The notes below the pieces were generated by a model, which saw only the letters and a list, made by a program, of their open reading frames with translations, ran no database searches and had not been told where the DNA came from. A program made the translations under genes and the position numbers. A DNA stretch of 64,000 nt from Saccoglossus kowalevskii (Eukaryota; Hemichordata; Enteropneusta; Harrimaniidae), in the NCBI RefSeq assembly GCF_000003605.2, contig NW_003116864.1, positions 62,001-126,000 of the forward strand. Direction: 5' to 3'. Positions 37,563-50,322 of the stretch are shown here, piece by piece (position 1 is the first letter of the stretch; each line of letters starts with the position of its first letter).

Positions 37563-38438
37563 CTGCCGTTATAAAGTATGAAAAACGTATAAAAACAATG
37601 TAAAGCCTTCGATGTTAGCAACCTGTCATATGAGCCAGCCGTAAAAGGTACAAACAAACAGCTTAAAACTTGAAAAGCGATTGAAAAGTTGTTAGATATG
37701 CGTGTATATTTCCCCTAAGTAATTTCATATAGAACCCCGCAGTATAATTTTTTAAATATGTAAAGTCTAAAATATCATTATGTTCGCAGATTGTACACTG
37801 TCCAGTGTAAGAGGATAAACAAAGTGCTTACAAAGTTGTGAAAAGCTAGTGCAAAGTTCTCAGATTTACACGGAAATGTTACCTATGGTGTTAAATTACC
37901 GAGACCTGGAGTTAAATGTTCGGAAAAGTAAATAAATATTTCGTAAAATGCCGTTTGAATATCGTAGTTGCTCCCGAAACACATGGAATTTTGAAAAATT
38001 GGCAAACATTTAATGGTCTCCAATTTCAGTAAATTTCAAATGATTCTAATAGGTAAGTGGTCTGGTGATTGACCAATAATAAAAGTAAAGATCGATCGGT
38101 CGTGGTTAGTACCTGCATGGGAGACCAACTGAGACAAAAGTCGGAGAATATTCTTTTGGTTTTGCCTTACACATTAAAATTACACTTACGCAATTTTAGT
38201 GCATTATTTCATACTCTAATGTCAAACATTTAATAACAGAATTTGTGGAAATTATTATAAAATTTCCAGTTCATAGAGAATTTTAAAAAATGCTTGTATT
38301 TTTAATGAAAAAACAGTTTTTGCCGTCTGCACCTATTTGTTCTAAAGCTGATAAAACAGCGTGCAAAGTTGTTCAAAGCGATTGCAAAGTTTGTAGATTT
38401 GCGTGTTTATTTTACCTAAATTGTTGCTATATCGAACC
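37563..38438 (+). repeat. Satellite unit 44 (H2 to H1 switch, indel cluster)
   Basis: 876 bp. S1 P, S3 H2, S4-S8 H1 of the unit 17 type (ttcagtaaattt). A burst of single-base losses at about 37741-37805 explains the shortness. S8 is gccgtctgcacc, shared with unit 54. Confidence 0.88.
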
Positions 38439-39319
38439 CTGGCGTTATGAAGTATGAAACACAAATAAAAACCATGTAAAGCCTTCGATGTTAGCAGCCT
38501 GTCATATGAGCCAGCCGTAAAAGGTACAAACAAACAGCTTAAAACTTGAAAAGCTATTGAAAAGTTGTTAGATATGCGTGTATATTTCCCCTAAGTAATT
38601 TCATATAGAACCCCGCAGTAATTTTTTTTAAAATAAGTAAAAGTCTAAAAATATCATTTATGTTCGCAGATTGTACCACTCTCCAAGTATAAGAGGATAA
38701 ACAAAGTGCTTACAAAGTTGTGAAAAGCTAGTGCAAAGTTGTCAGATTTACATGGAAATGTTACTTATGGTGTTAAATTACCGAGACCTGGAGTTAAATG
38801 TTCGGAAAAGTAAATAAATATTTCGTAAAATGCCGTTTGAATATCATAGTTGCTCCCGAAGCACGTGGAATTTTGATACATTCGCAAACATTTAATGGTC
38901 TCCAATTCAAAAAGTTCAAATGATTCTCATAGTGAGTGTCAGCTGATCAACCGATAATAAATGTAAAGATCAATTGGTCTGCTGTGTTAGTACCTGCATG
39001 GGAGACCAACTGAGACAACAGTCGGAGAATATGTTTTTGGCTTTGCCTTACACATTGAAATTACACTTACGCAATTTTAGTGCATTATTTCATACTCTAA
39101 TGTCAAACATTTAATAACAGAATTTGTGGAAATTTTTATAAAAGTTCCAGTACATGGAGAATTTTAAAAAATGCTTGTATTTTTAATGGAAAAACAGTTT
39201 TTGTAGTCTGCCCTATTTGATCTATAGCTGAAAAAAACAGCGTGCAAAGTTGTTCAAAGCGATTGCAAAGTTTGTAGATTTGCGTGTTTATTTGACCTAA
39301 ATTGTTGCTATATCGAACC
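38439..39319 (+). repeat. Satellite unit 45 (H2, local rearrangement)
   Basis: 881 bp. S1 Q (ctggcg), S3-S8 H2. Around 38905-38985 several one-base losses and the odd ggtctgctgtgttag occur. S8 has gatctatagctg like units 71 and 72. Confidence 0.88.
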
Positions 39320-39961
39320 CTGCCGTTATAAAGTATGAAAAACGTATAAAAACCATGTAAAGCCTTCGATGTTAGCAACTTGTCATATGAGCCAGCCGTA
39401 AAAGGTACAAACAAACAACTTAAAACTTGAAAAGCGATTGAAAAGTTGTTAGATATGCGTGTAAATTTCCCCTAAGTAATTTCATATAGAACCCCGCAGT
39501 AAAATTTTTTAAAATATGTAAAAGTCTAAAAATATAATTTATGTTCACAGATTGTACCACTGTCCAAGTGTAAGATGATAAACAAAGTGCTTACAAAGTT
39601 GTGAAAAGCTAGTGCAAAGTTGTCAGATTTACATGGAAATGTTACCTATGGTGTTACCTTACCGAGACCTGGAGTTAAATGTTCGAAAAAAGTAAATAAA
39701 TATTTCGTAAAATGCCGTTTGAATATCGTAGTTGCTCCCGAAACACATGGAATTTTGAAACGTTGGCAAACATTTAATGGTCTCCAATTTCAATAAATTT
39801 CAAATGATTCTAATAGGTAAGTGGTCAGGTGATTGACCGATAATAAAAGAAAAGATCAAACGGTCGTGGTTAGTACCTGCATGGGAGACCAACTGAGATA
39901 ACAGTCGGAGAATATTTTATTGGCTTTGCCTTACACATTGAAATTACACTTACGCAATTTT
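39320..39961 (+). repeat. Truncated satellite unit 46a (H1, 3' end missing)
   Basis: 642 bp. S1 P, S3-S6 H1, then stops inside cgcaatttt. The last about 240 bp, including S7 and S8, are absent. Shares gttcgaaaaaagtaaa with unit 73. Confidence 0.92.
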
Positions 39962-39983
39962 ATGATTATGATTATGATTTTAT
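39962..39983. other. Filler DNA at a satellite-satellite junction
   Basis: 22 bp made of ATGATT copies at 39962, 39968 and 39974, and a fourth at 39982 that runs into the next unit. It replaces about 470 bp of normal satellite. Such templated short repeats are typical of end joining with polymerase slippage. Confidence 0.85.
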
Positions 39984-40633
39984 GATTGTACCACTGTCCA
40001 AGTGTAAGAGGATAAACAAAGTGCTTACAAAGTTGTGAAAAGCTAGTGCAAAATTGTCAGATTTACATGGAAATGTTACCTATGGTGTTACCTTACCGAG
40101 ACCTGGAGTTAAATGTTCGGAAAAGTAAATAAATATTTCGTAAAATGCCGTTTGAATATCGTAGTTGCTCCCGAAACACATGGAATTTTGAAACGTTGGC
40201 AAACATTTAATGGTCTCCAATTTCAATAAATTTCAAATGATTCTAATAGGTAAGTGGTCAGATGATTGACCGATAATAAAAGTAAAGATCAAACGGTCGT
40301 GGTTAGTACCTGCATGGGAGACAACTGAGATAGCAGTCGGAGAATATTCTTTGGCTTTGCCTTACACATTGAAATTACACTTACGCAATTTTAGTGCATT
40401 ATTTCATACTCTAATGTTAAACATTTAATAACAGAATTTGTGGAAATTATTATAAAATTTCCAGTTCATAAAGAATTTAAAAAAATGCTTGTATTTTTAA
40501 TGAAAAAACAGTGTTTGCAGTCTGCACCTATTTGTTCTAAAGCTGATAAAACACCGTGCAAAGTTGTTCAAAGCGATTGCAAAGTTTGTAGATTTGCGTG
40601 TTCATTTTACCTAAATTGTTGCTATATCGAACC
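39984..40633 (+). repeat. Truncated satellite unit 46b (H1, 5' end missing)
   Basis: 650 bp. Begins at gattgtaccactg, the position normally reached at offset 231, then S3-S8 H1. Ends with gtgttcatttta as in unit 32. Confidence 0.92.
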
Positions 40634-41512
40634 CTGGTGTTATAAAGTATGAAACACAAATAAAAACCATGTAAAGCTTTCGATGTTAGCAACTTGTCAT
40701 ATGAGCCAGCCGTAAAAGGTACAAACAAACAGCTTAAAACTTGAAAAGCGATTGAAAAGTTGTTAGATATGCGTGTATATTTCCCCTAAGTAATTTCATA
40801 TAGAACCCCGCAGTAAAATTTTTTAAAATAAGTAAAAGTCTAAAAATATCATTCATGTCGCAGATTGTACCACTGTCCAAGTGTAAGAGGATAAACAAAG
40901 TGCTTACAAAGTTGTGAAAAGCTAGTGCAAAGTTGTCAGATTTACATGGAAATGTTACTATGGTGTTACTTACCGATCCCTGGAGTTAAATGTTCGGAAA
41001 AGTAAATAAATATTTCGTAAAATGCCGTTTGAATATCGTAGTTGCTCCCGAAACACATGGAATTTTGAAACGTTGGCAAACATTTAATGGTCTCCAATTT
41101 CAATAAATTTCAAATGATTCTAATAGGTAAGTGGTCAGGTGATTGACCAATAATAAAAGTAAAGATCAAACGGTCGTGGTTAGTACCTGCATGGGAGACC
41201 AACTGGAATAGCAGTCGGAGAATATTTTTTTGGCTTTGCCTTACACATTGAAATTACACTTACGCAATTTTAGTGCATTATTTCATACTCTAATGTTAAA
41301 CATTTAATAACAGAATTTGTGGAAATTATTATAAAATTTCCAGTTCATAAAGAATTTAAAAAAATGCTTGTATTTTTAATGAAAAAACAGTGTTTGCAGT
41401 CTGCACCTATTTGTTCTAAAGCTGATAAAACAGCGTGCAAAGTTGTACAAAGCGATTGCAAAGTTTGTAGATTTGCGTGTTTATTTTACCTAAATTGTTG
41501 CTATATCGAACC
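40634..41512 (+). repeat. Satellite unit 47 (H1)
   Basis: 879 bp. S1 Q (ctggtg), S3 reads gttacttaccgatccctgg (private), S4-S8 H1, S7 cataaag. Confidence 0.9.
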
Positions 41513-42394
41513 CTGGCGTTATAAAGTATGAAACACAAATAAAAACCATGTAAAGCCTTCGATGTTAGCAACCTGTCATATGAGCCAGCCGTAAAAGGTA
41601 CAAACAAACAGCTTAAAACTTGAAAAGCGATTGAAAAGTTGTTAGATATGCGTGTATATTTCCCCTAAGTAATTTCATATAGAACCCCGCAGTAAATTTT
41701 TTTAAAATATGTAAAAGTCTAAAAATATAATTTATGTTCGCAGATTGTACCACTGTCCAAGTGTAAGAGGATAAACAAAGTGCTTACAAAGTTGCGAAAA
41801 GCTAGTGCAAAGTTGTCAGATTTACATGGAAATGTTACTTATGGTGTTAAATTACCGAAACCTGGAGTTAAATGTTCGGAAAAGTAAATAAATATTTCGT
41901 AAAATGCCGTTTGAATATCGTAGTTGCTCCCGAAGCAAGTGGAATTTTGAAACATTCGCAAACATTTAATGGTCTCCAATTTCAAAAAAATTCAAATGAT
42001 TCTCATAGGTGAGTGGTCAGGTGATCAACCGATAATAAAAGAAAAGATCAATCAGTCGCGGTTAGTACCTGCATGGGAGACCAACTGAGACAACAGTCGG
42101 AGAATATGTTTTTGGCTTTGCCTTACACATTGAAATTACACTTACGCAATTTTAGTGCATTATTTCATACTCTAATGTCAAACATTTAATAACAGAATTT
42201 GTGGAAATTTTTATAAAAGTTCCAGTTCACGGAGAATTTTAAAAAATGCTTGTATTTTTAATGGAAAAACAGTTTTTGTAGTCTGCTCTGTTTGATCTAA
42301 AGCTGAAAAAAACAGCGTGCAAAGTTGTTCAAAGAGATTGCATAGTTTTTAGATTTGCGTGTTTATTTGACCTAAATTGTTACTATATCGAACC
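41513..42394 (+). repeat. Satellite unit 48 (H2, unit 10 subtype)
   Basis: 882 bp. S1 Q (ctggcg) as in unit 10; S3-S8 H2 with ccgaaacctgg, gaagcaagtgg, gaaaagatcaatcag and agttcacgg. Confidence 0.9.
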
Positions 42395-43275
42395 CTGCCG
42401 TTATAAAGTATGAAAAACGTATAAAAACAATGTAAAGCCTTCGATATTAGCAATCTGTCATATGAGCCAACCGTAAAAGGTACAAACAAACAGCTTAAAA
42501 CTTGAAAAGCGATTGAAAAGTTGTTAGATATGCGTGTATATTTCCCCTAAGTAATTTCATATAGAACCCCGCAGTAAAATTTTTTAAAATATGTAAAAGT
42601 CTAAAAATATAATTTATGTTCACAGATTGTACCACTGTCCAAGTGTAAGAGGATAAACAAAGTGCTTACAAAGTTGTGAAAAGCTAGTGCAAAGTTCTCA
42701 GATTTACACGGAAATGTTACCTATGGTGTTAAATTACCGAGACCTGGAGATAAATGTTCGGAAAAGTAAATAAATATTTCGTAAAATGCCGTTTGAATAT
42801 CGTAGTTGCTCCCGAAACACATGGAATTTTGAAACGTTGGCAAACATTTAATGGTCTCCAATTTCAATAAATTTCAAATGATTCTAATAGGTAAGTGGTC
42901 AGGTGATTGACCGATAATAAAAGTAAAGATACTCGGTCGTGGTTAGTACCTGCATGGGAGACCAACTGAGATAACAGTCGGAGAATATTTTTTTGGCTTT
43001 GCCTTACACATTGAAATTACACTTACGCAATTTTAGTGCATTATTTCATACTCTAATGTTAAACATTTAATAACAGAATTTGTGGAAATTATTATAAAAT
43101 TTCCAGTTGATAGAGAATTTAAAAAAATGCTTGTATTTTTAATAAAAAAACAGTGTTTGCAGTCTGCACCTATTTGTTCTAAAGCTGATAAAACAGCGTG
43201 CAAAGTTGTACAAAGCGATTGCAAAGTTTGTAGATTTGCGTGTTTATTTGACCTAAATTGTTGCTATATCGAACC
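42395..43275 (+). repeat. Satellite unit 49 (H2 to H1 switch)
   Basis: 881 bp. S1 P (aaaacaatg) with gatattagcaatctg, cacggaaatg and gagataaatg, S3 H2, S4-S8 H1. Private agttgatagag at S7. Confidence 0.9.
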
Positions 43276-44157
43276 CTGCCGTTATAAAGTATGAAAAACG
43301 TATAAAAACCATGTAAAGCCTTCGATGTTAGCAACTTGTCATATGAGCCAGCCGTAAAAGGTACAAACAAACAACTTAAAACTTGAAAAGCGATTGAAAA
43401 GTTGTTAGATATGCGTGTAAATTTCCCCTAAGTAATTTCATATAGAACCCCGCAGTAAAATTTTTTAAAATATGTAAAAGTCTAAAAATATAATTTATGT
43501 TCACAGATTGTACCACTGTCCAAGTGTAAGAGGATAAACAAAGTGCTTACAAAGTTGTGAAAAGCTAGTGCAAAGTTGTCAGATTTACATGGAAATGTTA
43601 CCTATGGTGTTACCTTACCGAGACCTGGAGTTAAATGTTCGGAAAAGTAAATAAATATTTCGTAAAATGCCGTTTGAATATCGTAGTTGCTCCCGAAACA
43701 CATGGAATTTTGAAACGTTGGCAAACATTTAATGGTCTCCAATTTCAATAAATTTCAAATGATTCTAATAGGTAAGTGGTCAGGTGAGTGACCGATAATA
43801 AAAGTAAAGATCAAACGGTCGTGGTTAGTACCTGCATGGGAGACCAACTGAGATAACAGTCGGAGAATATTTTTTTGGCTTTGCCTTACACATTGAAATT
43901 ACACTTACGCAATTTCAGTGCATTATTTCATACTCTAATGTTAAACATTTAATAACAGAATTTGTGGAAATTATTATAAAATTTCCAGTTCATAGAGAAT
44001 TTTAAAAAATGCTTGTATTTTTAATAAAAAAACAGTGTTTGCAGTCTGCACCTATTTGTTCTAAAGCTGATAAAACAGCGTGCAAAGTTGTACAAAGCGA
44101 TTGCAAAGTTTGTAGATTTGCGTGTTTATTTGACCTAAATTGTTGCTATATCGAACC
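43276..44157 (+). repeat. Satellite unit 50 (H1)
   Basis: 882 bp. S1 P, S3-S8 H1. Private ggtgagtgaccg breaks the TGACC repeat's usual spacer; unit 62 has the same change. Confidence 0.9.
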
Positions 44158-45036
44158 CTGCCGTTATAAAGTATGAAAAACGTATAAAAACCATGTAAAG
44201 CCTTCGATGTTAGCAACATGTCATATGAGCCAGCCGTAAAAGGTACAAACAAACAACTTAAAACTTGAAAAGCGATTGAAAAGTTGTTAGATATGCGTGT
44301 AAATTTCCCCTAAATAATTTCATATAGAACCCCGCAGTAAAATTTTTTAAAATATGAAAAAGTCTAAAAATATAATTTATGTTCACAGATTGTACCACTG
44401 TCCAAGTGTAAGAGGATAAACAAAGTGCTTACAAAGTTGTGAAAAGCTAGTGCAAAGTTGTCAGATTTACATGGAAATGTTACCTATGGTGTTACCTTAC
44501 CGAGACCTGGAGTTAAATGTTCGGAAAAGTAAATAAATATTTCGTAAAATGCCGTTTGAATATCGTAGTGCTCCCGAAAAACGTGGAATTTGAAACATTG
44601 GCAAACATTTAATGGTCTCCAATTTCAAAAAAATGAAATGATTCTCATAGGTGAGTGGTCAGGTGATCAACCGATAATAAAAGTAAAGATCAATCGGTCG
44701 CGGTTAGTACCTGCATGGGAGACCAACTGAGATAACAGTCGGAGAATATTTTTTTGGCTTTGCCTTACACATTGAAATTACACTTACGCAATTTTAGTGC
44801 ATTATTTCATACTCTAATGTTAAACATTTAATAACAGAATTTGTGGAAATTATTATAAAATTTCCAGTTCATAGAGAATTTTAAAAAATGCTTGTATTTT
44901 TAATGAAAAAACAGTGTTTGCAGTCTGCACCTATTTGTTCTAAAGCTGATAAAACAGCGTGCAAAGTTGTACAAAGCGATTGCAAAGTTTGTAGATTTGC
45001 GTGTTTATTTTACCTAAATTGTTGCTATATCGAACC
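44158..45036 (+). repeat. Satellite unit 51 (H1/H2/H1 mosaic)
   Basis: 879 bp. S1 P with gcaacatgtcat as in unit 30, S3 H1, S4 aacgtgg with cattggc, S5 H2, S6-S8 H1. Confidence 0.9.
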
Positions 45037-45916
45037 CTGCCGTTATAAAGTATGAAACACAAATAAAAACCATGTAAAGCCTTCGATGTTAGCAACCTGT
45101 CATATGAGCCAGCCGCAAAAGGTACAAACAAACAGCTTAAAACTTGAAAAGCGATTGAAAAGTTGTTAGATATGCGTGTATATTCCCCTAAGTAATTTCA
45201 TATAGAACCCCGCAGTAAATTTTTTTAAAATATGTAAAAGTCTAAAAATATAATTTATGTTCACAGATTGTACCACTGTCCAAGTGTAAGAGGATAAACA
45301 AAGTGCTTACAAAGTTGTGAAAAGCTAGTGCAAAGTTCTCAGATTTACACGGAAATGTTACCTATGGTGTTAAATTACCGAGACCTGGAGATAAATGTTC
45401 GGAAAAGTAAATAAATATTTCGTAAAATGCCGTTTGAATATCGTAGTTGCTCCCGAAACACATGGAATTTTGAAACATTGGCAAACATTTAATGGTCTCC
45501 AATTTCAGTAAATTTCAAATGATTCTAATAGGTAAGTGGTCAGGTGATTGACCAATAATAAAAGTACAGATCAATCGGTCGTGGTTAGTACCTGCATGGG
45601 AGACCAACTGAGACAAAAGTCGGAGAATATTTTTTTGGCTTTGCCTTACACATTAAAATTACACTTACGCAATTTTAGTGCATTATTTCATACTCTAATG
45701 TCAAACATTTAATAACAGAATTTGTGGAAATTATTATAAAATTTCCAGTTCATAGAGAATTTTAAAAAATGCTTGTATTTTTAATAAAAAACAGTGTTTG
45801 CAGTCTGCACCTATTTCTTCTAAAGCTGATAAAACAGCGTGCAAAGTTAAACAAAGCGATTGCAAAGTTTGTAGATTTGCGTGTTTATTTTACCTAAATT
45901 GTTGCTATATCGAACC
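45037..45916 (+). repeat. Satellite unit 52 (mosaic)
   Basis: 880 bp. S1 Q with ctgccg, cacggaaatg/gagataaatg pair, S3 H2, S4-S8 H1 with ttcagtaaattt. The end has ctatttcttc and gttaaacaaagc, seen together also in unit 29. Confidence 0.9.
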
Positions 45917-46797
45917 CTGCCGTTATAAAGTATGAAACACAAATAAAAACCATGTAAAGCCTTCGATGTTAGCAACCAGTCATATGAGCCAGCCGTAAAA
46001 GGTACAAACAAACAGCTTAAAACTTGAAAAGCGATTGAAAAGTTGTTAGATATGCGTGTATATTTCCCCTAAGTAATTTCATATCGAACCCCGCAGTAAA
46101 TTTTTTTAAAATATGTAAAAGTCTAAAAATATAATTTATGTTCACAGATTGTACCACTGTCCAAGTGTAAGATGATAAACAAAGTGCTTACAAAGTTGTG
46201 AAAAGCTAGTGCAAAGTTGTCAGATTTACATGGAAATGTTACCTATGGTGTTACCTTACCGAGACCTGGAGTTAAATGTTCGGAAAAGTAAATAAATATT
46301 TCGTAAAATGCCGTTTGAATATCGTAGTTGCTCCCGAAACACATGGAATTTTGAAACGTTGGCAAACATTTAATGGTCTCCAATTTCAATAAATTTCAAA
46401 TGATTCTAATAGGTAAGTGGTCAGGTGATTGACCGATAATAAAAGTAAAGATCAAACGGTCGTGGTTAGTACCTGCATGGGAGACCAACTGAGATAACAG
46501 TCGGAGAATATTTTTTTGGCTTTGACTTACACATTGAAATTACGCTTACGCAATTTTAGTGCATTATTTCATACTCTAATATAAAACATTTAATAACAGA
46601 ATTTGTGGAAATTATTATAAAATTTCCAGTTCATAGAGAATTTTAAAAAATGCTTGTATTTTTAATAAAAAACAGTGTTTGCAGTCTGCACCTATTTCTT
46701 CTAAAGCTGATAAAACAGCGTGCAAAGTTGTACAAAGCGATTGCAAAGTTTGTAGATTTGCGTGTTTATTTTACCTAAATTGTTGCTATATCGAACC
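45917..46797 (+). repeat. Satellite unit 53 (H1)
   Basis: 881 bp. S1 Q with ctgccg and gcaaccagtcat, S3-S8 H1, with ctttgacttacac and ctaatataaaac as in unit 31. Confidence 0.9.
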
Positions 46798-47678
46798 CTG
46801 CCGTTATAAAGTATGAAACACAAATAAAAACCATGTAAAGCCTTCGATGTTAGCAACCAGTCATATGAGCCAGCCGTAAAAGGTACAAACAAACAGCTTA
46901 AAACTTGAAAAGCGATTGAAAAGTTGTTAGATATGCGTGTATATTTCCCCTAAGTAATTTCAAATAGAACCCCGCAGTAAAATTTTTTAAAATATGTAAA
47001 AGTCTAAAAATATCATTTATGTTCGCAGATTGTACCACTGTCCAAGTGTAAGAGGATAAACAAAGTGCTTACACAGTTGTGAAAAGCTAGTGCAAAGTTG
47101 TCAATTTACATGGAAATGTTACCTATGGTGTTACCTTACCGAGACCTGGAGTTAAATGTTCGGAAAAGTAAATAAATATTTCGTAAAATGCCGTTTGAAT
47201 ATCGTAGTTGCTCCCGAAACACATGGAATTTTGAAACATTGGCAAACATTTAATGGTCTCCAATTTCAGTAAATTTCAAATGATTCTAATAGGTAAGTGG
47301 TCAGGTGATTGACCAATAATAAAAGTACCGATCAATCGGTCGTGGTTAGTACCTGCATGGGAGACCAACTGAGACAAAAGTCGGAGAATATTTTTTTGGT
47401 TTTGCCTTACACATTAAAATTACACTTACGCAATTTTAGTGCATTATTTCATACTCTAATGTCAAACATTTAATAACAGAATTTGTGGAAATTATTATAA
47501 AATTTCCAGTTCATAGAGAATTTTAAAAAATGCTTGTATTTTTAATGAAAAAACAGTTTTTGCCGTCTGCACCTATTTGTTCTAAAGCTGATAAAACAGC
47601 GTGCAAAGTTGTTCAAAGCGATTGCAAAGTTTGTAGATTTGCGTGTTTATTTGACCTAAATTGTTGCTATATCGAACC
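46798..47678 (+). repeat. Satellite unit 54 (unit 17 subtype)
   Basis: 881 bp. S1 Q with ctgccg and gcaaccagtcat as in unit 53; then ttacacagttg, gttgtcaatttac and gtaccgatcaatcgg as in unit 17. S8 gccgtctgcacc. Confidence 0.9.
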
Positions 47679-48560
47679 CTGGCGTTATAAAGTATGAAAC
47701 ACAAATAAAAACCATGTAAAGCCTTCGATGTTAGCAGCCTGTCATATGAGCCAGCCGTAAAAGGTACAAACAAACAGCTTAAAACTTGAAAAGCGATTGA
47801 AAAGTTGTTAGATATGCGTGTATATTTCCCCTAAGTAATTTCATATAGAACCCCGCAGTAAAATTTTTTAAAATATGTAAAAGTCTAAAAATATCATTTA
47901 TGTTCGCAGATTGTACCACTGTCCAAGTGTAAGAGGATAAACAAAGTGCTTACAAAGTTGTGAAAAGCTAGTGCAAAGTTCTCAGATTTACACGGAAATG
48001 TTACCTATGGTGTTAAATTACCGAGACCTGGAGATAAATGTTCGGAAAAGTAAATAAATATTTCGTAAAATGCCGTTTGAATATCGTAGTTGCTCCCGAA
48101 ACACATGGAATTTTGAAACATTGGGAAACATTTAATGGTCTCCAATTTCAGTAAATTTCAAATGATTCTAATAGGTAAGTGGTCAGGTGATTGACCAATA
48201 ATAAAAGTAAAGATCGATCGGTCGTGGTTAGTACCTGCATGGGAGACCAACTGAGACAAAAGTCGGAGAATATTTTTTTGGTTTTGCCTTACACATTAAA
48301 ATTACACTTACGCAATTTTAGTGCATTATTTCATACTCTAATGTCAAACATTTAATAACAGAATTTGTGGAAATTTTTATAAAAGTTCCAGTTCACGGAG
48401 AATTTTAAAAAATGCTTGTATTTTTAATGGAAAAACAGTTTTTGTAGTCTGCTCTGTTTGATCTAAAGCTGAAAAAAACAGCGTGCAAAGTTGTTCAAAG
48501 AGGTTGCATAGTTTTTAGATTTGCGTGTTTATTTGACCTAAATTGTTGCTATATCGAACC
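47679..48560 (+). repeat. Satellite unit 55 (H2/H1/H2 mosaic)
   Basis: 882 bp. S1 Q (ctggcg), cacggaaatg/gagataaatg pair with S3 H2, S4-S6 H1 (ttcagtaaattt), S7-S8 H2 with agttcacgg and ctgctctgtttg of the unit 10 subtype. Confidence 0.9.
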
Positions 48561-49439
48561 CTGCCGTTATAAAGTATGAAAAACGTATAAAAACAATGTA
48601 AAGCCTTCGATGTTAGCAATCTGTTATATGAGCCAACCGTAAAAGGTACAAACAAACAGCTTAAAACTTGAAAAGCGATTGAAAAGTTGTTAGATATGCG
48701 TGTATATTTCCCCTAAGTAATTTCATATAGAACCCCGCAGTAAAATTTTTTAAAATATGTAAAAGTCTAAAAATATCATTTATGTTCGCAGATTGTACCA
48801 CTGTCCAAGTGTAAGAGGATAAACAAAGTGCTTACAAAGTTGTGAAAAGCTAGTGTAAAGTTGTCAGATTTACATGGAAATGTTACCTATGATGTTACAT
48901 TACCGAGACCTGGAGTTAAATGTTCGGAAAGTAAATAAATATTTCGTAAAATGCCGTTTGAATATCGTAGTTGCTCCCGAAGCACGTGGAATTTTGAAAC
49001 ATTCGCAAACATTTAATGGTCTCCAATTTCAAAAAAATTGAAATGATTCTCATAGGTGAGTGGTCAGGTGATCAACTGATAATAAAAGTAAAGATCAATC
49101 GGTCGCGGTTAGTACCTGCATGGGAGACCAACTGAGACAACAGTCGGAAAATATATTTTTGGCTTTGCCTTACACATTGAAATTACACTTCCGCAATTTT
49201 AGTGCATTATTTCATACTCTAATGTCAAACATTTAATAACAGAATTTGTGGAAATTTTTATAAAAGTTCCAGTTCATGGAGAATTTTAAAAAATGCTTGT
49301 ATTTTTAATGGAAAAACAGTTTTTGTAGTCTGCCCTATTTGATCTAAAGCTGAAAAACAGCGTGCAAAGTTGTACAAAGCGATTGCAAAGTTTGTAGATT
49401 TGCGTGTTTATTTGACCTAAATTGTTGCTATATCGAACC
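48561..49439 (+). repeat. Satellite unit 56 (H2)
   Basis: 879 bp. S1 P (aaaacaatg), S3 H3 with gatgttac, S4-S8 H2 with aaaatatatttttgg and cacttccgcaatt as in unit 41. After S8 it turns to H1 (gttgtacaaagc). Confidence 0.9.
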
Positions 49440-50322
49440 CTGCCGTTATAAAGTATGAAAAACGTATAAAAACCATGTAAAGCCTTCGATGTTAGCAACT
49501 TGTCATATGAGCCAGCCGTAAAAGGTACAAACAAACAACTTAAAACTTGAAAAGCGATTGAAAAGTTGTTAGATATGCGTGTAAATTTCCCCTAAGTAAT
49601 TTCATATAGAACCCCGCAGTAAATTTTTTTAAAATATGTAAAAGTCTAAAAATATAATTTATGTTCACAGATTGTACCACTGTCCAAGTGTAAGATGATA
49701 AACAAAGTGCTTACAAAGTTGTGAAAAGCTAGTGCAAAGTTGTCAGATTTACATGGAAATGTTACCTATGGTGTTACCTTACCGAGACCTGGAATTAAAT
49801 GTTCGGAAAAGTAAATAAATATTTCGTAAAATGCCGTTTGAATATCGTAGTTGCTCCCGAAACACATGGAATTTTGAAACGTTGGCAAACATTTAATGGT
49901 CTCCAATTTCAATAAATTTCAAATGATTCTAATAGGTAAGTGGTCAGGTGATTGACCGATAATAAAAGTAAAGATCAAACGGTCGTGGTTAGTACCTGCA
50001 TGGGAGACCAACTGAGATAACAGTCGGAGAATATTTTTTTGGCTTTGCCTTACACATTGAAATTACACTTACGCAATTTTAGTGCATTATTTCATACTCT
50101 AATGTTTAACATTTAATAACAGAATTTGTGGAAATTATTATAAAATTTCCAGTTCATAGAGAATTTTAAAAAAATGCTTGTATTTTTAATAAAAAAACAG
50201 TGTTTGCAGTCTGCACCTATTTGTTCTAAAGCTGATAAAACAGCGTGCAAAGTTGTACAAAGCGATTGCAAAGTTTGTAGATTTGCGTGTTTATTTGACC
50301 TAAATTGTTGCTATATCGAACC
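49440..50322 (+). repeat. Satellite unit 57 (H1)
   Basis: 883 bp. S1 P, S3-S8 H1. Private ggaattaaatg after S3 and atgtttaac before S7. Confidence 0.9.

Noticed and set aside
39962-39987. ATGATT stretch as a microsatellite locus
   Set aside because: Only about four imperfect copies, and they lie exactly at a truncation junction, so filler DNA explains them better.
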